From: an uncultured Bariatricus sp.
GTDB taxonomy: Bacteria; Bacillota; Clostridia; Lachnospirales; Lachnospiraceae
Length of the DNA: 25,506 nt
Assembly (NCBI GenBank): GCA_934307065.1
Contig: CAKRCD010000024.1
Span: 1-25,506, forward strand
Reading direction: 5' to 3'
Positions 22,510 through 25,506 of this stretch are shown here, piece by piece. The notes below the pieces were generated by a model that searched no databases, was not told where the DNA came from, and saw only the letters and a list, made by a program, of their open reading frames with translations. A program made the position numbers and the translations under genes. Position 1 is the first letter of the stretch. Each line of letters begins with the position of its first letter.

Positions 22510-23703
22510 TTGTTAGAAATTAAAACAAATGAATCAGAAGCAGCAGCAAAAATAATAGTAATCGGTGTTGGCGGTGGTGGAAATAACGCTGTAAACCGTA
22601 TGATTGATGAGCAGATTGCCGGGGTTGAATTTATTGCAATCAACACAGATAAGCAGGCACTTCAGCTCTGTAAGGCTCCAACTTTAATGCAGATTGGGGA
22701 CAAGCTTACCAAAGGGCTTGGAGCGGGAGCCAAGCCGGAAATTGGTGAAAAGGCAGCCGAAGAAAGTGCAGAAGAGATTTCCGCAGCACTGAAAGGCGCA
22801 GATATGGTATTCGTAACTTGTGGAATGGGCGGTGGAACCGGTACAGGTGCAACTCCGATTGTGGCTCGTATTGCGAAAGAACAGGGAGCACTTACCGTAG
22901 GTGTTGTTACAAAGCCTTTCCGTTTTGAATCTAAGACACGTATGAACAATGCCCTTCAGGGAATTGAAAAGTTAAAAGAGAATGTAGACACACTTATCGT
23001 TATTCCAAATGATAAGCTGTTAGAGATTGTAGACAGAAGAACCACAATGCCAGAGGCACTTAAGAAAGCCGATGAAGTTCTTCAGCAAGGTATCCAGGGT
23101 ATCACAGACCTGATTAATGTTCCATCATTAATCAACCTTGACTTTGCCGATGTTCAGACTGTAATGACAGATAAAGGAATCGCTCATATCGGTATTGGAC
23201 AGGGCAAGGGTGATGATAAAGCTCTTGAAGCTGTTAAGCAGGCGGTTGCCAGTCCACTTCTTGAGACAACAATTGCAGGAGCATCGCATGTTATCATCAA
23301 TATTTCCGGTGATATTACCCTTATGGATGCAAGTGATGCGGCAGAGTATGTTCAGGATCTTGCAGGCGAGGATGCAAATATCATCTTCGGTGCAATGTAT
23401 GATGACTCTAAGGCTGATGAAGCTACAATCACTGTTATTGCAACGGGACTTCACAGTGTGGGTGGAACAGCGTCTAAGTTGCAGTCAAGACTGGAGCATA
23501 AAGCAAGTATGTTAGCGGGTGCAGGACAGCTTAACAATACACAGAATCTGACAAGACCAGAATTTAATACATCTACAGAAAGACCGGCTTATGGAGCAAG
23601 AACACAGCAGACATCAGATATGCCACAGCTTCAGACACCAAGAACTCCTGTAAGTAATGTGAAAGAACAGTCAATCAAGATTCCGGACTTCTTTAAGAAG
23701 TAA
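22510..23703 (+). CDS. ftsZ: Cell division GTPase FtsZ
   Basis: A 397-residue tubulin homologue that polymerises into the Z-ring. The nucleotide-binding start [13 protein letters not shown] (19-31), the tubulin signature GGGTGTG (107-113), the TKPFRFE segment and the T7 catalytic loop NLDFAD (209-214) are intact. A disordered linker (about 330-385) leads to the C-terminal anchor peptide IKIPDFFKK, which would bind SepF or FtsA. The start is TTG at 22510 with AAGGAGG (22495-22501) at 8 nt. The gene has its own promoter and a strong terminator after it, so it can be expressed apart from the upstream wall genes. Confidence 0.98.
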   Translation: MLEIKTNESEAAAKIIVIGVGGGGNNAVNRMIDEQIAGVEFIAINTDKQALQLCKAPTLMQIGDKLTKGLGAGAKPEIGEKAAEESAEEISAALKGADMVFVTCGMGGGTGTGATPIVARIAKEQGALTVGVVTKPFRFESKTRMNNALQGIEKLKENVDTLIVIPNDKLLEIVDRRTTMPEALKKADEVLQQGIQGITDLINVPSLINLDFADVQTVMTDKGIAHIGIGQGKGDDKALEAVKQAVASPLLETTIAGASHVIINISGDITLMDASDAAEYVQDLAGEDANIIFGAMYDDSKADEATITVIATGLHSVGGTASKLQSRLEHKASMLAGAGQLNNTQNLTRPEFNTSTERPAYGARTQQTSDMPQLQTPRTPVSNVKEQSIKIPDFFKK

Positions 23704-23748
23704 GACTAGAGAATCATAGTGAAAACAAAATAGTATCATAAGTTAAAA

Positions 23749-23777
23749 AGACATGTCATTATGACATGTCTTTTTTT
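23749..23777. terminator. ftsZ intrinsic terminator
   Basis: A perfect 10-bp stem (AGACATGTCA 23749-23758, TGACATGTCT 23762-23771) with a TTA loop and T7, preceded by A5. Confidence 0.92.
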
Positions 23778-23778
23778 G

Positions 23779-23845
23779 TGTCGAAGGAAACCGGAAATTC
23801 GACAACTGTTTTTGACAAAAAATAAAAAGGACATACGGGTATAAT
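23779..23845 (+). promoter_or_regulatory. spoIIG promoter with Spo0A boxes and 22-bp spacer
   Basis: TGTCGAA (23779-23785) and its exact inverse TTCGACA (23798-23804) match the core 0A box. A consensus -35 TTGACA (23812-23817), embedded in an A/T stretch that is itself 0A-like, is 22 bp from a perfect TATAAT (23840-23845). B. subtilis spoIIG has the same abnormal 22-bp spacing and depends on phosphorylated Spo0A. Confidence 0.88.
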
Positions 23846-23900
23846 AGGTCTTGCTTAAGTACCAAATCGATTTAGTGCCTGAAGAGGAAGAAGGAATTAT

Positions 23901-24692
23901 ATGCAATATGAATTGTATATAGACGTGTTTTTTCTGGAAAATTTTATGATGGATTTTATTGTACTCATGGCAGTGAAGCGGAGCATGCATAAGCATGGTT
24001 CTGGAGATTCCGTGTGCCTGGGGGCTTTGATGGGAGCATTACTTACCAGTGGGCTTTTGTTCATACCTGTACCATATGCAGGAAAACTTGCATTATCACA
24101 TACGCTGATTAACACTACAATGGTAATTATAGGACTCAGAATAAGAAAATTGAGAGAATATATAAATTCAATTATTTCTTTATATATCTTTAGCTTTCTA
24201 ATAGGAGGAATTATTTCCTGCATAGAAAACGTTGCAGGGAACTATATGAAAGCGGGAAGCCTGTTTTTTGGAATTGCAGTGTGCAGCTATTTTGTATTCC
24301 GAAAGATATTGGACTATCTGGAAACTCTGTTTAAATTACCTTTGCAATACTGTCAGGTTATACTGACTTTCAAAGACAGGTCTTGTACGGTAGAGGCTCT
24401 GATTGACAGTGGAAATAACTTAAGTGACAACATTACAGGAGAACCAATACATATTATTACATCTAAAACAATAAAAAAATTAACTGATACAAATAAAGTA
24501 GAGAAAATACGATATGTTCCTTACCATACAATTCAAGAAGAACAAGGTGTCCTTCCGATTATCAGACTAGACAAAATGCAGATTTTAGGAGAAAAAGCAA
24601 AGACGGTTTTGAATCCTGTCATCGGTATTTCATCTAAGGAAGAGTTCGAAGGAGGAAAATTTGAAATGATATTAAATCCAGAGGATTGTTGA
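23901..24692 (+). CDS. spoIIGA: Sigma-E processing protease SpoIIGA
   Basis: A 263-residue membrane protease that cleaves pro-sigma-E in the mother cell after a signal from the forespore protein SpoIIR. The N-terminal half (1-about 140) has about five membrane helices, beginning [17 protein letters not shown] as in the family. The C-terminal half resembles an aspartic protease, with catalytic D169 in [11 protein letters not shown]. The ATG at 23901 has AGAAGGA upstream. It is first gene of the Spo0A-controlled operon, and its stop TGA overlaps the GGAGG of sigE. Confidence 0.94.
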   Translation: MQYELYIDVFFLENFMMDFIVLMAVKRSMHKHGSGDSVCLGALMGALLTSGLLFIPVPYAGKLALSHTLINTTMVIIGLRIRKLREYINSIISLYIFSFLIGGIISCIENVAGNYMKAGSLFFGIAVCSYFVFRKILDYLETLFKLPLQYCQVILTFKDRSCTVEALIDSGNNLSDNITGEPIHIITSKTIKKLTDTNKVEKIRYVPYHTIQEEQGVLPIIRLDKMQILGEKAKTVLNPVIGISSKEEFEGGKFEMILNPEDC

Positions 24693-24705
24693 GGAGGAGT
24701 TAATT

Positions 24706-25440
24706 ATGATGATAAAAGTAGCAGTACCCAATCAGTTTAAGATGAGAATAGCCGCACCGTTTCGTACGATTTTGTTCCCGGATAAGCAGGAAATTCATTA
24801 TATAGGTGGAACAGATGTATTGCCACCTCCATTGGAGGCAGAGAAAGAAAATGAAATGATTATGTGGCTTGGGACGGAGAATGAAGAAAAAGCCAGAAAA
24901 ACATTGATAGAGCATAATTTGCGGTTAGTTGTATATATTGCAAAAAAATTTGACAATACAGGAGTAGGAATCGAGGACTTGATTTCGATTGGGACGATTG
25001 GACTGATTAAGGCGATTAATACGTTTAAGGTTGACAAGAATATCAAGTTGGCAACTTATGCTTCCAGATGTATTGAAAATGAGATTCTGATGTATTTAAG
25101 ACGGAATAGCAAAACGAAGATGGAGGTTTCTATTGATGAACCATTAAATGTGGACTGGGATGGAAATGAATTGCTGCTTTCCGATATTCTGGGGACGGAA
25201 GAAGACGCAGTGTCCAAAGATATGGAAACAGAAGCAGAGCACAAAGTTTTACATAAAGCAGTAAACCGCCTGCCGGGAAGAGAACGCATGATTGTGCAGA
25301 TGCGTTTCGGAATTGGAACTGCAGACGGGGAAGAAAAGACACAGAAGGAAGTGGCGGATTTACTTGGAATTTCCCAGTCTTATATCTCAAGACTGGAAAA
25401 AAAGATTATGCAGCGCCTGAAAAAAGAAATAGATCGTTAA
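24706..25440 (+). CDS. sigE: Sporulation sigma factor sigma-E (pro-form)
   Basis: A 244-residue sigma-70 family factor directing early mother-cell genes. The N-terminal pro-sequence (about 31 residues, [10 protein letters not shown] to KQEI) is basic and amphipathic, and the [13 protein letters not shown] stretch (31-43) aligns with the B. subtilis cleavage region, suggesting cleavage near H31-Y32. Region 2 is [19 protein letters not shown] (90-108) with [12 protein letters not shown] (116-127), followed by [17 protein letters not shown] (144-160). Region 4 is [20 protein letters not shown] (211-230). The ATG at 24706 follows GAGGAGG, and an adjacent ATG at 24709 is equally possible. The stop codon lies inside a convergent-gene hairpin. 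Confidence 0.96.
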   Translation: MMIKVAVPNQFKMRIAAPFRTILFPDKQEIHYIGGTDVLPPPLEAEKENEMIMWLGTENEEKARKTLIEHNLRLVVYIAKKFDNTGVGIEDLISIGTIGLIKAINTFKVDKNIKLATYASRCIENEILMYLRRNSKTKMEVSIDEPLNVDWDGNELLLSDILGTEEDAVSKDMETEAEHKVLHKAVNRLPGRERMIVQMRFGIGTADGEEKTQKEVADLLGISQSYISRLEKKIMQRLKKEIDR

Positions 25441-25460
25441 GGAGTAACTCCTTAACGATC
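25432..25460. terminator. Hairpin between sigE and the convergent gene
   Basis: A perfect 13-bp stem (25432-25444 with 25448-25460) with a TAA loop. There is no T-tract on plus, but on minus the hairpin is followed by T-rich sequence, so it may best terminate the minus-strand gene. Both stop codons are inside it. Confidence 0.65.
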
Positions 25461-25505
25461 CCATTTATCTGCAAGATTCTGAATCTGGGATTCAAATTTT
25501 GCAAG
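25452..25505 (-). CDS. C-terminal end of a convergent protein (partial)
   Basis: On the minus strand an open frame enters from the right edge and ends at TAA 25454-25452. The 17 visible residues (LAKFESQIQNLADKWDR) are a plausible amphipathic helix. The product cannot be identified from this tail. Confidence 0.5.
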   Translation of the reverse strand, partial: LAKFESQIQNLADKWDR

Positions 25506-25506
25506 G

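Overview
The window reads as a low-GC, endospore-forming Clostridia chromosome, most likely a gut Lachnospiraceae. This is inferred from AT-rich intergenic DNA, strong GGAGG ribosome binding sites, an mraZ-led division cluster next to the spoIIGA-sigE sporulation pair, and a selenoprotein-dependent Stickland-type reductase. No mobile element, CRISPR array, rRNA or tRNA was seen.

Region 1 (1-6480) is housekeeping. It holds the tail of an unidentified gene, a VanZ-like membrane protein, a minus-strand block (zinc-dependent phospholipase C-like protein, UMF1-family transporter, and metA on its own promoter), then on the plus strand a SEDS glycosyltransferase paralogue, a DegV-family lipid-binding protein and a 77-residue single-pass membrane protein.

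Region 2 (6482-11804) is a betaine catabolism module. A TetR-family regulator is divergent from grdI (pyruvoyl-type alpha subunit), grdH (a selenoprotein whose in-frame TGA at 9930 is selenocysteine 349, with a SECIS-like hairpin right behind it) and a BCCT betaine transporter. Together they should import glycine betaine and reductively split it to trimethylamine and an acetyl group, with components A and C encoded elsewhere. Palindromes over both promoters in the divergent spacer look like TetR operators.

Region 3 (11805-12275) is noncoding and dense in signals: two copies of a GTTATC-N2-GATAAC palindrome, an orphan intrinsic terminator, and a tandem 10-bp-period MraZ box that overlaps the division-cluster promoter.

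Region 4 (12276-23703) is the division and cell wall cluster: mraZ, rsmH, ftsL, two class B penicillin-binding proteins (FtsI-like and SpoVD-like), mraY, murD, ftsW, ftsQ/divIB, ftsZ. The genes murE, murF, murG, murC, murB and ftsA are absent. The second PBP has its ribosome binding site buried in a terminator-like hairpin and a KTAT in place of the usual KTGT motif. The ftsZ gene has its own promoter with an AT-rich palindrome.

Region 5 (23704-25506) is the spoIIG operon: the sigma-E processing protease SpoIIGA and pro-sigma-E. Its promoter has perfect inverted Spo0A boxes and a 22-bp spacer, as in Bacillus subtilis spoIIG. The window ends in the 3' tail of a convergent minus-strand gene. 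The two genes share a hairpin containing both stop codons.
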